DNA of 64,000 nt from Anaerosolibacter carboniphilus (lineage in GTDB: Bacteria > Bacillota > Clostridia > Peptostreptococcales > Thermotaleaceae), in NCBI RefSeq assembly GCF_014205875.1, contig NZ_JACHEN010000004.1, positions 124,001 to 188,000 of the forward strand. The letters run 5' to 3'. Position 1 is the first letter of the stretch. Each line of letters begins with the position of its first letter. The position numbers were made by a program, and so were the translations under genes. This document shows positions 52,684-61,750 of the stretch, piece after piece. The notes beneath the pieces were generated by a model that was not told where the DNA came from, searched no databases, and saw only the letters and a program-made list of their open reading frames with translations.

Positions 52684-54695
52684 CTACCTATTACCTAAGG
52701 CTGCTTTTATTTTCCTAATAATGAAATTCGCCAAGTAATTTGCATATTCTTCATTACCAATTACATTGCCTTGTATGATGATCTGCAAGCTTATGCCTCC
52801 AGAAGCATTATCGATGATCTTCTCGCTTTTATCGGCTGGAATAATCGTCGTTCCGCTTGGGTATCTCTTGATCTCTCCACCTCGTTCATCGGTTTGGGCT
52901 AAACCACCCTTAAAATATGGCGTACCCATGGCGAGTTTTGGAATCTTAGGTATTTTAACCCCTATCGTTTTACCTCCAAGCCAACCGGGAGCCTTAAAGG
53001 ATGCAAGTCCGTTGAATCCTTCAATAAGTCCATTCAATCTGTCAATCATATCATTGATGACATCTTTGATACTGCTGCCTACAGAAGTGAAAGCGCCCAC
53101 AATTGTCTCTTTAATCCTGGTAAATGTATCGGTTACATTCGTATACAGTTCCAATGCCTTGGCTTTGATGGTATCCCAATTCCTCCACACCAATACCCCT
53201 ATTGCAATGATAGCCATAAGGGCCAATGACCATGGATTCATCATGCCTACGATCTTGTTTATAAAGTTGAATACTTGCATGGCTTTTCCAATGGCGTATA
53301 TTCCTGCACTCACTGCCAATGCCTTGGCTTTGAATGCGATAAATAAGCCTATAGCTCCGGCAATGATTGGCTCATAGATTCCCCAATTCCGCTTTACATG
53401 AGCTGCTATCCCATCAATGAGTTTGACTAAAAACTTTAGCATTTCTATAGCAGCACCAAAACCAGTCAGAAAAATGGCTTTGAAGTCAATAAAGCCATAT
53501 TGGCTATGGATAAAGTCAATGACGGCCTGTATTCTGCTTTTTATACCAACAAACCCTGTAATAATTCGGTTGATTCCCTTTGTCAGTTTGACGCTGATCT
53601 TATCAAAAACGCCGCTTTCCTGCCATCTGACAAGGGTATCAGCTACAGCCTTGATCCTGCCCTTTAGCATATCCATGGCACTTCCTTGCTTTATCGTACC
53701 TTCGTCTGTAGCTCCAATGATATTCGCCAAGGCTGATTTAGTAACCCCTGTAATTGTAGACCAAAGCCCCTTGGTGTTGCTAGCCATTTTCTCCATGCCA
53801 CCCTTGAACTTCTCATCCATTAGCCTCATCAATGCCTCATTGAACTTTTCTTGGTTCGTGATTTGGCCCTTATTGTTTACGACTTGGATCTTGCCCATCT
53901 TTTTATAGGCATACTCCACAATGTCAGCTTTCTTAATGCCAAATTCTTTTACAATCTGTTACCCCACTGTTTACAGTGTGGGATGGTCATTTCTGCCATC
54001 CTCTCATAGTCGCCTATGAGTTCAGACTATACCTTCATCCCATTTGGATGACCCCCGTCTAGTCGTTACACCTTCCAATAAAATAGGCTTGGCTCGGTAT
54101 TGTCTTATTAATAAGAGTTTCACCGAATTTGAGGGTTGTTTCATAGAAGATTACTCTCCTAAGCGGCTAAAATTAACCGTTCTAACTCACCAGTCTGCGC
54201 ATCAATGATTGCCTCGGTTGCCTGGATCAAGTCTTTATTAGTAGCTCCTGCCATATCACCAATTAGGGGTAAATACTTTTGCGCCGCCAGCCCCATTGCT
54301 TCAAGTTTTGCGCTGGCTTCAACCATTTGACCAGTCTCAAAAGGCGTTTTATTTGCAAGTTTAACAGACCATGACATAATTTGCCCTGCTTTTTTAGCGT
54401 CCTTTGTGGCTGTCTCTAACTGTGTGCGAAAACCTTCCATATTTGTAGCTTCAGTAAAGGCTGTACCAATGGTATCTCCTATGCCTTTTAGCCCTGCAAA
54501 TCCAACCGCAAGCCCACCTATAGACTTTGCCACGGCGCCAAAACTACCGACAGCATTGTTTTTGAAGCTTTTTATTTGATTGTCAACATGCTTCACTTGC
54601 CTTTGCATCTGCTTGATGTTCTTGGTTGATTTATCGATCTTATTACTGAATTGATCCTTTAGGTTTAGAATCGTCTGTATGACCTTCTTTGCCAT
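52684..54695 (-). CDS. Tail tape measure protein, gene split by a group I intron
   Basis: Two exons, 54695-54176 (520 nt) and 53951-52684 (1268 nt), joined by removing 53952-54175, give one 595-aa frame. The splice codon is TTA (Leu174), giving AQTGELERL-KEFGIKKADIVEY, which matches continuous tape measure proteins. An N-terminal coiled coil (residues 5-45) is followed by the TMP core around 60-180 and membrane-like hydrophobic segments, then a C-terminal Pro/Gly region. It sets tail length; about 595 residues predicts a tail near 90 nm. Without splicing exon 1 stops at TAG in the intron. Confidence 0.88.
53952..54175 (-). ncRNA. ORF-less group I intron in the tape measure gene
   Basis: 224 nt with all the core parts of a group I intron. 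P1 pairs exon CGGU with GCCG and puts a U-G pair at the 5' splice site. P10 pairs intron UUUUA with exon UAAAA. The P4-P6 region has AAATTCGGTGAAACTC and CAATACCGAGCCAAGCC. P7 is GACTA (54060-54064) with TAGTC (54025-54029), P8 TCATCC/GGATGA, P9 CTCATAG/CTATGAG, P9.1 GGATGG/CCATCC, P9.2 near the end. The intron ends in G. Most like subgroup IA. No homing endonuclease gene is present, so it is probably immobile by itself. Confidence 0.88.
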
Positions 54696-54738
54696 TTTCT
54701 CACCTCACTTTCTTTATAAAAATAAAAAAGGGCAACCT

Positions 54739-54921
54739 TTAATTTCCGTCACCCTTTCCAAATATGGCTCCATATTTTTCAGCCTCGTCCTTGTAAAACT
54801 TCTCCATGGACTTCTTATACATGATCTTTTCTATATAGGACAGATTCATGAGTTTATCCAAGTCGTGTCCCCTTGGAAGATAGAAAGCATACATCTCAAA
54901 CTCCCAATCTGTCTCAATTAG
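54739..54921 (-). CDS. Tail assembly chaperone, -1 frame extension
   Basis: 60-codon open frame starting LIETDWEFEMYAFYLP and ending GAIFGKGDGN. It has no start codon or ribosome site of its own. It continues the preceding chaperone in the -1 frame after the slippery site, giving a 192-aa fusion like lambda gpG-T. Conserved helix LMNLSYIEKIMYKKSMEKFY. It ends 43 bp before the tape measure start. Confidence 0.8.
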   Translation of the reverse strand, partial: LIETDWEFEMYAFYLPRGHDLDKLMNLSYIEKIMYKKSMEKFYKDEAEKYGAIFGKGDGN

Positions 54922-55316
54922 TTTTTTAGAGTTTCACCAATATCCTTTACCCCTGCCATCTCCAAGATAGCCGCCCCTACTTCTAGTACCTCTCCAATAT
55001 CAAACAATTTCATGACAATTTCATCGGGTTCAACACATTCATATGCCTCTTGGAGTGATGGTTCTTTTAGAATAGGAATGCTGGTATAGATTAGATATTT
55101 AAATGCAGCCACGATTTCCTTTGCGCTGTCATTGTTGCCCATCAAGTCGATAGTCTCTAGGATCACCTCATCACTGGGTCTTTGGGCTACAATCGTCCCT
55201 CCAAGGCTTTCTACATGAATATCCTTAAAGGCCAATTTTGCCTTATCCCTCTGCTCCTTCTTTGCGATCAAGTCTGTTAGTGTCAATTTCTTAATCTTAT
55301 CCGTTTTCTTGCTCAT
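54918..55316 (-). CDS. Tail assembly chaperone (XkdN-like), zero-frame product
   Basis: 132-aa protein that keeps the tape measure soluble during tail assembly. It is mostly helical, with ITDLIAKKEQRDKAKLAF at the N-terminus and an acidic C-terminus. It lies between tube and tape measure genes, the conserved site of G/GT-type chaperones. It stops at TAA directly after A AAA AAC. Confidence 0.85.
   Translation of the reverse strand: MSKKTDKIKKLTLTDLIAKKEQRDKAKLAFKDIHVESLGGTIVAQRPSDEVILETIDLMGNNDSAKEIVAAFKYLIYTSIPILKEPSLQEAYECVEPDEIVMKLFDIGEVLEVGAAILEMAGVKDIGETLKN
54921..54927 (-). promoter_or_regulatory. Programmed -1 ribosomal frameshift site
   Basis: The heptamer A AAA AAC, with codons in frame (CTA AAA AAC), is directly followed by a TAA stop. 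This is the classic -1 slippery sequence. It allows a fraction of ribosomes to make the chaperone fusion. A downstream stimulatory structure was not clear. Confidence 0.82.
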
Positions 55317-55334
55317 CTTGCAATCCCCTTTCTA

Positions 55335-55763
55335 TTAGATAGCATCAATTAAATCATAGTCGGCAAATTGGAAAGGCAATTCCTCTTCACCTAAAGCTTT
55401 GTTTTCAAATTTTAGGAGCGTGAATTCATCAAATGTAACCTCTGTAGCCTCAACTCGGGTATGTCCAAAGGCGGCAGGATCAGCAAGCTTCCCAACGATT
55501 TTTACGTCCGGCATCTCTCCAGATTTAAAGGCCTCTGCCAACAGCTTGGCTCCTCTGTCATAAACCTTTTGAAGTGTTATGGTTCCAGAGCCTTCAAAAC
55601 CCATGTATTTTCGATGCTTTCCCAATTCTTCGCAGAAATTTACATCCTCATATTGTCCTTGGACCTTTAATTCAAAGGACTTGACCTCTGCCCATTTCTC
55701 CCCATTGACCCAAATACTGCCGAAGGTTCCATTGATCACTCTGTTTGCTTTTAATTTAGCCAT
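55335..55763 (-). CDS. Tail tube protein (XkdM-like)
   Basis: 142-aa protein of the phage tail tube 2 family. N-terminal NRVINGTFGSIWVNGEKWAEVKSFELKVQGQYEDV and a mid GFEGSGTITLQKVYDRGAK segment are typical (shown in parts). It polymerises inside the contractile sheath. Follows the sheath gene by 15 bp. Confidence 0.88.
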   Translation of the reverse strand: MAKLKANRVINGTFGSIWVNGEKWAEVKSFELKVQGQYEDVNFCEELGKHRKYMGFEGSGTITLQKVYDRGAKLLAEAFKSGEMPDVKIVGKLADPAAFGHTRVEATEVTFDEFTLLKFENKALGEEELPFQFADYDLIDAI

Positions 55764-55778
55764 CTATTTCACCTCTTT

Positions 55779-56858
55779 CTATAACATGGTAATGTTAAAC
55801 TTCAAGTCTTCCATGGCATCTAAAATCTTAATGTTTCCACCAAGATATACATTGCTCCTAAAGGTGTTGTTTTTTACCGTTAACTCATCCCATGTCTCAG
55901 CTTCTACCTTGCCGATACTTAGCCATGCATTGCGCTGGGTTTCTATGTCCACGAATGCTTTATTGCTATAGTTGATATCTAAAATATCTTCTCCAGCAAG
56001 GGTTTTGAAATATGAATTAATGGCACTGATAAAGAGAACCTGGTTATCGTAGTTGTTCTTGTACTTACCTACGTAGAACTCCTTAAAGGTACTTCGAATA
56101 TCCTCCAGAATCATATCCATAGACTCTACGATAATGATCTTCTTCATATCCTCGGTCCGATCCGTTGTGAGGGTTACGAGACTGTTCACAGCCCTTGCAA
56201 TTTTGACTTCTTCCTCGTCATTGATTAGCACAAGCTCCCCATCATTAATGGCTGCTTCCACATCCTCCGGCTCTGTGACGCTCTCCAGGTCTTGCAGCAC
56301 ATAATAGGTAGCACTCATGGTCATGGGTAGCCCTGCAAATATTCCTGCCAGCCTTGCAAGATATTTATCCCCGGTGATTTCATCAGCACCCTTTGGCTTC
56401 ACATTTGTATTCGTAAAGTTCACGATGTGCATGTCATCGGTAACCGTCGCATTAAATACCAGGGCTTTATAGGTCTTTCCATTGTTTGTATTCTGTCCTT
56501 TTACCCATGTAGTAAGGGCTTGTTGTTCAGTCGCCGATCCACCGGGTGCACAAATCCAGTTGAATTTCTTGTTCGCCAATTTTCCAACGGCATCGGCAAT
56601 TAAATCTGTAGTTGTGGTGGGCACGCTTACTGCAATAACCTTGGCTGAAGTCCCAAGAAAAGCATCATTGATGTACTTTAGGTTACTCGCTGTCCAGTCT
56701 TCTGCTACAATTTCGCTAATCGCTTTATATTCTTTTAGGTCAAAGCTGCCTGTGTCATCCTTCAAGATCAATACGACAATGCCTTTAGCACTTCTCTGGA
56801 CCGCTGATACAGCTTTTTGCTTAAATACAATCTCAATTTTAGGCAATCCTATAGGCAT
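55779..56858 (-). CDS. Contractile tail sheath protein (XkdK-like)
   Basis: 359-aa sheath subunit whose contraction drives the tube through the wall. Shows MPIGLPKIEIVFKQKAVSA at the start, a KFNWICAPGGSATEQQALTTW middle and KNNTFRSNVYLGGNIKILDAMED at the C-terminus. Length fits the short Firmicute sheath family. This gene makes the phage a myovirus type. Confidence 0.9.
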   Translation of the reverse strand: MPIGLPKIEIVFKQKAVSAVQRSAKGIVVLILKDDTGSFDLKEYKAISEIVAEDWTASNLKYINDAFLGTSAKVIAVSVPTTTTDLIADAVGKLANKKFNWICAPGGSATEQQALTTWVKGQNTNNGKTYKALVFNATVTDDMHIVNFTNTNVKPKGADEITGDKYLARLAGIFAGLPMTMSATYYVLQDLESVTEPEDVEAAINDGELVLINDEEEVKIARAVNSLVTLTTDRTEDMKKIIIVESMDMILEDIRSTFKEFYVGKYKNNYDNQVLFISAINSYFKTLAGEDILDINYSNKAFVDIETQRNAWLSIGKVEAETWDELTVKNNTFRSNVYLGGNIKILDAMEDLKFNITML

Positions 56859-56872
56859 TCATTATCACCCTT

Positions 56873-57307
56873 TCATCTTATACTTACATCCATTTCCTCC
56901 ATCATCTCTGACGGATCCTCAATTTCTAATTCTTCAATATAGTTGATATCAAAGCTAAATTCTATGATTCCTCCCTCTAGCTTTTCAACGTTTGTCTCAT
57001 CGATGTGCACGATAAACCTTTCATTAATTTCAAGGGTCTGAAAAAACATATCCTCCAGCTTTTCTTGTACATCCAGCAGCTCCAGACGATGTTCATTTCT
57101 ATTTCTTGCGAAATAATGAATTCTCACCGTCATAGATCTTTCCACAGCGCTGTCCATAAAGGACCCTTTACGGGCATAATCAATATCCGTAAAAAAAGAA
57201 GGTCTGTCAAAACCTTCTGTTATGTCCCTCGTTTCAATCTTTATCTCTGGAAAATTCTCCTCTATTTTGGTATTCACCGCCGTTACAATATCCTTTAAAG
57301 TGACCAT
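56873..57307 (-). CDS. DUF6838-type tail terminator/completion protein
   Basis: 144-aa protein at the XkdJ position, between the HK97 gp10-like gene and the sheath gene. It has VNTKIEENFPEIKIETRDITEGFDRPSFF and a beta-rich C-terminal half ending MMEEMDVSIR. The DUF6838 family is considered a tail terminator in related phages. Confidence 0.72.
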   Translation of the reverse strand: MVTLKDIVTAVNTKIEENFPEIKIETRDITEGFDRPSFFTDIDYARKGSFMDSAVERSMTVRIHYFARNRNEHRLELLDVQEKLEDMFFQTLEINERFIVHIDETNVEKLEGGIIEFSFDINYIEELEIEDPSEMMEEMDVSIR

Positions 57308-57319
57308 CCTATCACCTTC

Positions 57320-57739
57320 CTATAGTCCTTTATCCAGCATTTCATCCACTAATTTATCCATATCTTGATAAAACTCGTTTTCGAACTCCTTTGCCGATTC
57401 TTCCAGGACTTTTTTACCCTTCGCAAAGCCAATCTCTTTTCCATCTCTGACAACTGCATGACCATGCTCGATCAGGTGGGCATGGGGCGCACCGTTATAT
57501 ACTCGGATGGCCATCTCATCACTATTGTATTTATATACCCGTCCTTTTTTAAAGCCTTTTACGTAGTTCCCCGTCTTTTTCTTAACCTTTGATTGGGCTT
57601 TTTTCTTAACCTTTCTGTTTAGCTTGGCACCTTCTTTTACAAGGAACTTTTTAACCTCTTTCGGCATTTTCTGTTTTGCCAATTTTAGAATATCCTTAGA
57701 AAATTGATCCATCTCTTTGATATCAAAAGACTCAGCCAC
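57320..57739 (-). CDS. HK97 gp10-like tail completion protein
   Basis: 139-aa basic protein with the helix-and-strand pattern of the HK97 gp10/XkdI family: AKLNRKVKKKAQSKVKKKTGNYVKGFKKGRVY in parts, then YNGAPHAHLIEHGHAV, a strong family motif. Acts at head-tail joining or tail completion. Confidence 0.85.
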   Translation of the reverse strand: MAESFDIKEMDQFSKDILKLAKQKMPKEVKKFLVKEGAKLNRKVKKKAQSKVKKKTGNYVKGFKKGRVYKYNSDEMAIRVYNGAPHAHLIEHGHAVVRDGKEIGFAKGKKVLEESAKEFENEFYQDMDKLVDEMLDKGL

Positions 57740-57747
57740 AACATCAC

Positions 57748-58113
57748 CTACTCGATGATTTCTTCACAGAATATCTCAAGCCATTCATCTGCATAATATG
57801 GATTGAGGATATACTTAATATCAAATCTATTTCCTCGAACTTTAAAATGCATGTCTTGGGTAATATCTTTTCCAGCACCGTATCGGACTAGGATTTTATG
57901 ACTCACATTGGATAGCTTTGTGTCAGCAGCTTGGCTTTGCAGCTTTCCTGTCTGAGGTATTACTTTTGCCCATATGGTTTTTATACTTTTGTCTCGATAC
58001 GCTGTCTCTTTTAGCTCATTTTTAAATTCTTCTCTACCCCATACCTCAATCTTGGTATCTGTAACAGTCAGAAGCTCTTTTGTCTTTTCTTCTCTAGATT
58101 TCAACATATGCAT
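57748..58113 (-). CDS. Phage head closure protein
   Basis: About 121-aa protein of the head-tail joining/head closure family (HK97 adaptor type). It has a beta-barrel-like IKTIWAKVIPQTGK and YILNPYYADEWLEIFCEE end. ATG 58113 is favoured, 6 nt after AAAGG. It overlaps the connector gene end. Confidence 0.75.
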   Translation of the reverse strand: MHMLKSREEKTKELLTVTDTKIEVWGREEFKNELKETAYRDKSIKTIWAKVIPQTGKLQSQAADTKLSNVSHKILVRYGAGKDITQDMHFKVRGNRFDIKYILNPYYADEWLEIFCEEIIE

Positions 58114-58363
58114 CAACTGCCTTTTTAAGTTGTAGTCTTAGAATCTGTGTTTTGAAATTGTCTTCAAAGTACTCTAATGCATTGTTATAGGCATATCTAC
58201 AATAATCTAAGAGTAAAGATTTAGGCTCATCTTCTACATCAAAATCAAGCTCCACACCGACCAGGCCATTTAGATAAGTTTTCCCCCTAGTTATGAGATC
58301 CTGTATCATCGTATCTTCATCATCCCAGGTTATTTTCAAATAATCTCTAACTGCTTGCAACAT
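58094..58363 (-). CDS. Head-tail connector (gp6-like)
   Basis: 89-aa helical protein of the phage head-tail connector family: VRDYLKITWDDEDTMIQDLI, a mid-protein DYCRYAYNNALEYFEDNF and a helical end. Forms a ring under the portal. Starts after the acidic protein gene by 8 bp. Confidence 0.84.
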   Translation of the reverse strand: MLQAVRDYLKITWDDEDTMIQDLITRGKTYLNGLVGVELDFDVEDEPKSLLLDYCRYAYNNALEYFEDNFKTQILRLQLKKAVDAYVEI

Positions 58364-58371
58364 CTAACCAC

Positions 58372-58683
58372 CTACTTTTTAGTGGATCTCTCCCTTTTAT
58401 TCTCTGTTGTTTTTACAGTCTCTTCAACTTTTGGAATTTCGTTTTCTCCTGGAGCTTCTGCCTCAGCTATTGACTTCTCCTCTTTCTGAATTTCTTCACT
58501 TGATAGTTTTTCTTCTTCAGTTTGTGTCTCTTCAATTATTTCATGGATCTCTTCAACAAAAACACCGAGAGAGGTTGAGTTAATTTCCTCAAACCTCTCT
58601 TGAGTGATTTCCAACTCCTGGTCTTTTTGATGAATGAGAGTAGTATGCTTATCTCTAAATTTCTTTACTACTTTCACTTTCAT
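58372..58683 (-). CDS. Acidic phage protein of unknown function
   Basis: 103-aa protein. The first 40 residues look folded (VKKFRDKHTTLIHQKDQEL). The rest is Glu/Lys-rich, probably unstructured (IEETQTEEEKLSSEEIQKE). It lies between capsid and connectors, where head-decoration or scaffold-like proteins are often found. No family recognised. Confidence 0.5.
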   Translation of the reverse strand: MKVKVVKKFRDKHTTLIHQKDQELEITQERFEEINSTSLGVFVEEIHEIIEETQTEEEKLSSEEIQKEEKSIAEAEAPGENEIPKVEETVKTTENKRERSTKK

Positions 58684-58696
58684 ATGAACTTACCTC

Positions 58697-59875
58697 CTAT
58701 ACTGTAGGTGTTGTCATGCCGCTGATATCAAACACCAGGAATGAATCGTTGTCTTTTGGCTTTCCGTTGGCGTATTGCTTTGCAATATAAGTTCTCTCAT
58801 CTTCAAGGAATTTGTAGTGATCAGAATACTCAATTTTTTGAGTAGATCCTACGCCCATGAAGTAATCTTTAGCCATACCTGCGATCATCTTACCCTCTGG
58901 CACTGCAACAGATTGAACTACTTTTGCAGGGATTGGCAATACACCATGGACATAGGTACCCGTTGCACTTAAAAATGTTGTAGCAGGGAATATTTTTGAC
59001 CAGTAATCCAGTGGATTTACCACTAATAGCACGCTTGGTACTGCTCTCTTTCCACTCTTCGTTAATGGAGCCATAACATGTGTCCCCAATGTCACTGGCT
59101 GTAGATCATCCAAGGCTACAGCCGCTTTGTCAGGGTATACCCCTTCTACAACGGCGCCGTTTAAGTTTTTAATCATTCCGATTGGCTGCTCTTTTCCTGT
59201 TCCTGCCACAATAGCTAATTCTAAAGCTATGGCCAAAGATTCCATCAACAATTCTCTTACGAATCGATCTAGCCATTCAGGACCTAAATCCAACATTGCC
59301 TTGCAGACTGGAACAAATGCACTTAACTTATAGAGCGCTGTTTTCTCCTTCTTAAAGGCTGCCTCAAGCTTCTTTGTAATTTCAGCACACAAAGCGCCCC
59401 ACCATGCAGCTTCAGCATCATTATTTCTTGTGATCCATTCTGTTACCCCTGTTGTGTTTACAAATTCAATTTCTGCAAGTAATGGATGGTTTTGTCTTAA
59501 GTCTTCGAAAACTCTATCAAATACTGTGGGTGGTAATAGAGTTTGAATACCAGCAAATCCACCAGCTCCTATAACTTCGTTGTAGTATGCTTTCTCTTTG
59601 GTTGTTAAAGGATTGAGTCCTCTCTTTACCATTACAGATTGATCATTCAAATTTTCATTGGCTGCCTGCTTTGCTTCCTGCAATATCCTGGCTTCAATAC
59701 CTTTTGCCAATTCAACTTGAACAGCTGCGAATGCTTCACTGTCTCCATTTTCAATTGCATTCTTAATTTTTTCTTTCAGCTCCAGTTCGTTTTGTGCCTG
59801 CAAATCCAAATTGTTCATGCCCTTTGATGTGAATAACTGTAAGTCAATACCATCTTTTAGAATTTTATTTTTCAT
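58697..59875 (-). CDS. Major capsid protein, HK97 fold
   Basis: 392-aa capsid subunit. The N-terminal delta-like helical region with coiled coils (about 20-95) is followed by the HK97 core, starting KAYYNEVIGAGGFAGIQTLLPPTVFDRVFEDLRQNHPLL, with a C-terminal VVNPLDYWSKIFPATTFLSATGTY segment. Following the protease gene with a 0-bp gap, it is the usual partner in HK97-type heads. Confidence 0.93.
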   Translation of the reverse strand: MKNKILKDGIDLQLFTSKGMNNLDLQAQNELELKEKIKNAIENGDSEAFAAVQVELAKGIEARILQEAKQAANENLNDQSVMVKRGLNPLTTKEKAYYNEVIGAGGFAGIQTLLPPTVFDRVFEDLRQNHPLLAEIEFVNTTGVTEWITRNNDAEAAWWGALCAEITKKLEAAFKKEKTALYKLSAFVPVCKAMLDLGPEWLDRFVRELLMESLAIALELAIVAGTGKEQPIGMIKNLNGAVVEGVYPDKAAVALDDLQPVTLGTHVMAPLTKSGKRAVPSVLLVVNPLDYWSKIFPATTFLSATGTYVHGVLPIPAKVVQSVAVPEGKMIAGMAKDYFMGVGSTQKIEYSDHYKFLEDERTYIAKQYANGKPKDNDSFLVFDISGMTTPTV

Positions 59876-60585
59876 TATTCGTTACCTCCTACGTTATGTT
59901 TTTTAAAAGCATTAAAAAGAGTGGGCTTTACTTCTCCCACTTCCGCTTTCACTTCTTTCCTGTATTTGTTGAACAATGTATCTTTGATACTGTTTTCTAC
60001 AACTTCTTCTTCCTTCTTTTCATCTATGATCTTTGTGCATAAACCAAAGGCCAGGCATTCCTCTGCAGTTAGATAGGTTTCATCTGCAATCAGCTTTTCT
60101 AATTCTTCTTCTGTTCCTACAAACTTACTCATATAGCTGGCCTTTACAGCGGCGTCTATCTTATCAAGATCCCCGGCAGTTTTTCTTAGCTCGTCGGCAT
60201 TCCCCAAGACGATAGTCCAGGCCTTGTGGATCATCTGCATGCTGTTGGTAAACATATACACATTTTTTCCGGATGTAGCAATAATACTTGCTCCGCTTCC
60301 GGCCATTGAATCGATGTATATATCAATATTTCCATCATGCTGCTTGAATAGATTGCAAATAGCAATACTTTCAAACACATCTCCGCCGCCAGAATTGATA
60401 TGGACATTTATGTCTTTCCCCTTTAAGGCCTCCAATCTTCTTTTTACTCCCTTGGCAGATATGCAATCATCTTCCTCCTCCCACCAATAAGCCTGCCGGA
60501 TAACTCCATATAGATATAATTCAGCTACGTCGCTATTTTCCTCAGCTCTTACCTCTAGCCTTGTTTGGATTTTAGGCATTTCCAT
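59875..60585 (-). CDS. ClpP-like head maturation protease
   Basis: About 236-aa Ser protease of the phage prohead ClpP family. It has GGDVFESIAICNLFKQH, the nucleophile in GSGASII (Ser about 97), His in MIHKAW (about 123) and an Asp. I start it at ATG 60585, where AGGAGGTGGGGAGA gives an ideal site; an ATG at 60624 would overlap the portal gene. It removes the capsid scaffold domain. Confidence 0.9.
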   Translation of the reverse strand: MEMPKIQTRLEVRAEENSDVAELYLYGVIRQAYWWEEEDDCISAKGVKRRLEALKGKDINVHINSGGGDVFESIAICNLFKQHDGNIDIYIDSMAGSGASIIATSGKNVYMFTNSMQMIHKAWTIVLGNADELRKTAGDLDKIDAAVKASYMSKFVGTEEELEKLIADETYLTAEECLAFGLCTKIIDEKKEEEVVENSIKDTLFNKYRKEVKAEVGEVKPTLFNAFKKHNVGGNE

Positions 60586-61735
60586 TCTCCCCACCTCCTT
60601 TCGCTCTTGTTTCAGCTCTTTCATAGTTCTTTGTCATCCATCTGGCCCGGCTCCACTCAGTATTTAACGGCTCCATGCCCAAGGCTTCAAGGCAATCATC
60701 AATTGAATAGGATCCAATCCTCAATAAAATTTCCAATGGGCCAGCCACATCTGAAATATCCACACTCTTTATCCTTGTGGTGTCTATTTTGAGGTATGTA
60801 TTTTCCAGATAGGATTTTTTCCCATAGAGCTTTCTGTTTATTTCATCGGCAAGCAGCTCTGCCAGAGGGTTGATGCAGAAAGTCAGGAAATTGTTTACGG
60901 CCTTATCGGTATCCGCTACATTCCCTTTTAGGAGCTGCGGAGGCACTTGAAAAGCTATGGCCACAAAATCAAAGATATCATCAATAAAACCTCTAATCTC
61001 TTTAGATCCACCCTCTGTCTTGCTGTTTGTTTTGCTTCCTATCTCGTCGTACTCCAGACCATTGGTCAGGGGCAGCACAGCTCCACCTGTCGCCTCAAAG
61101 AATTTTTTAAATCTTGCAGACAGCAGGTCGGTTAAATCATTTTGGGCCTGTTCCGTCTGAGGATAGCTCGTTGGGATCTTTAATGTACCCCGTTTTGCAT
61201 TGTTCTTTTTGTAATAGTTTTGACTCGCAGCAATAAGCTTCCCGTAGGACTGATAAAGCCCCTCCACTACAGTCTTGATCTTTTCGTCATGGAGTTCGAA
61301 GTGGAACACCTGAGATTCCAGGTAGGTGTTGCTCAATTGATAGCCCTCAATGACAATGTCCTTGTAGATATTTTCCTTGAATGCGTACTTTAAAGACGTA
61401 AATTCATCTGCCACGTAGAATTTTCCGTCTTGCTGTATCACCAGGCATTCATTTTCATAAACCAATTTATGTATCACATCTCTCCAGAACTTGCTGGATG
61501 ACTTGTTTTGATTGGGCTCTACATTGAAAAGATAGTAGTTTTCTCCCCTCTTTTTCTGCCCTTTTTCATAGGTAAGGAACTCGCTCCTCGATACAGCGTT
61601 GGCTATAAGATTTACGCATGCCTGTACAGCCAACTCTTTGTAATATACTTCCGCAGCAATTTCTCCAACGCATACATCAAGCTTCAGCGTGCCATCGTCT
61701 TTGAATAATCCTGAGAACCAACTCCACAATCCCAT
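60572..61735 (-). CDS. Phage portal protein, HK97 type
   Basis: 387-aa portal that forms the dodecameric vertex for DNA entry. It has KELAVQACVNLIANAVSRSEF near residues 33-53, QTEQAQNDLTDLLSARF, a C-terminal PPQLLKG segment and DTDKAVNNFLTFCINPLAELLADEIN. The end overlaps the protease start by 14 nt. Length is typical of this portal family. Confidence 0.92.
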   Translation of the reverse strand: MGLWSWFSGLFKDDGTLKLDVCVGEIAAEVYYKELAVQACVNLIANAVSRSEFLTYEKGQKKRGENYYLFNVEPNQNKSSSKFWRDVIHKLVYENECLVIQQDGKFYVADEFTSLKYAFKENIYKDIVIEGYQLSNTYLESQVFHFELHDEKIKTVVEGLYQSYGKLIAASQNYYKKNNAKRGTLKIPTSYPQTEQAQNDLTDLLSARFKKFFEATGGAVLPLTNGLEYDEIGSKTNSKTEGGSKEIRGFIDDIFDFVAIAFQVPPQLLKGNVADTDKAVNNFLTFCINPLAELLADEINRKLYGKKSYLENTYLKIDTTRIKSVDISDVAGPLEILLRIGSYSIDDCLEALGMEPLNTEWSRARWMTKNYERAETRAKGGGENGNA

Positions 61736-61750
61736 TTCATCACCATCCTT

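Noticed and set aside
53952..54175. Group II intron or IS remnant in the tape measure
   Set aside because: No domain V, no GUGCG start, no reverse transcriptase or transposase, no terminal inverted repeats. The P7/P8/P9 pattern is that of group I.
52684..54695. Tape measure gene called as two separate genes or as a broken pseudogene
   Set aside because: The gap has every group I intron helix, and splicing restores a perfect frame of the expected protein; an IS or decay scar would not do this.
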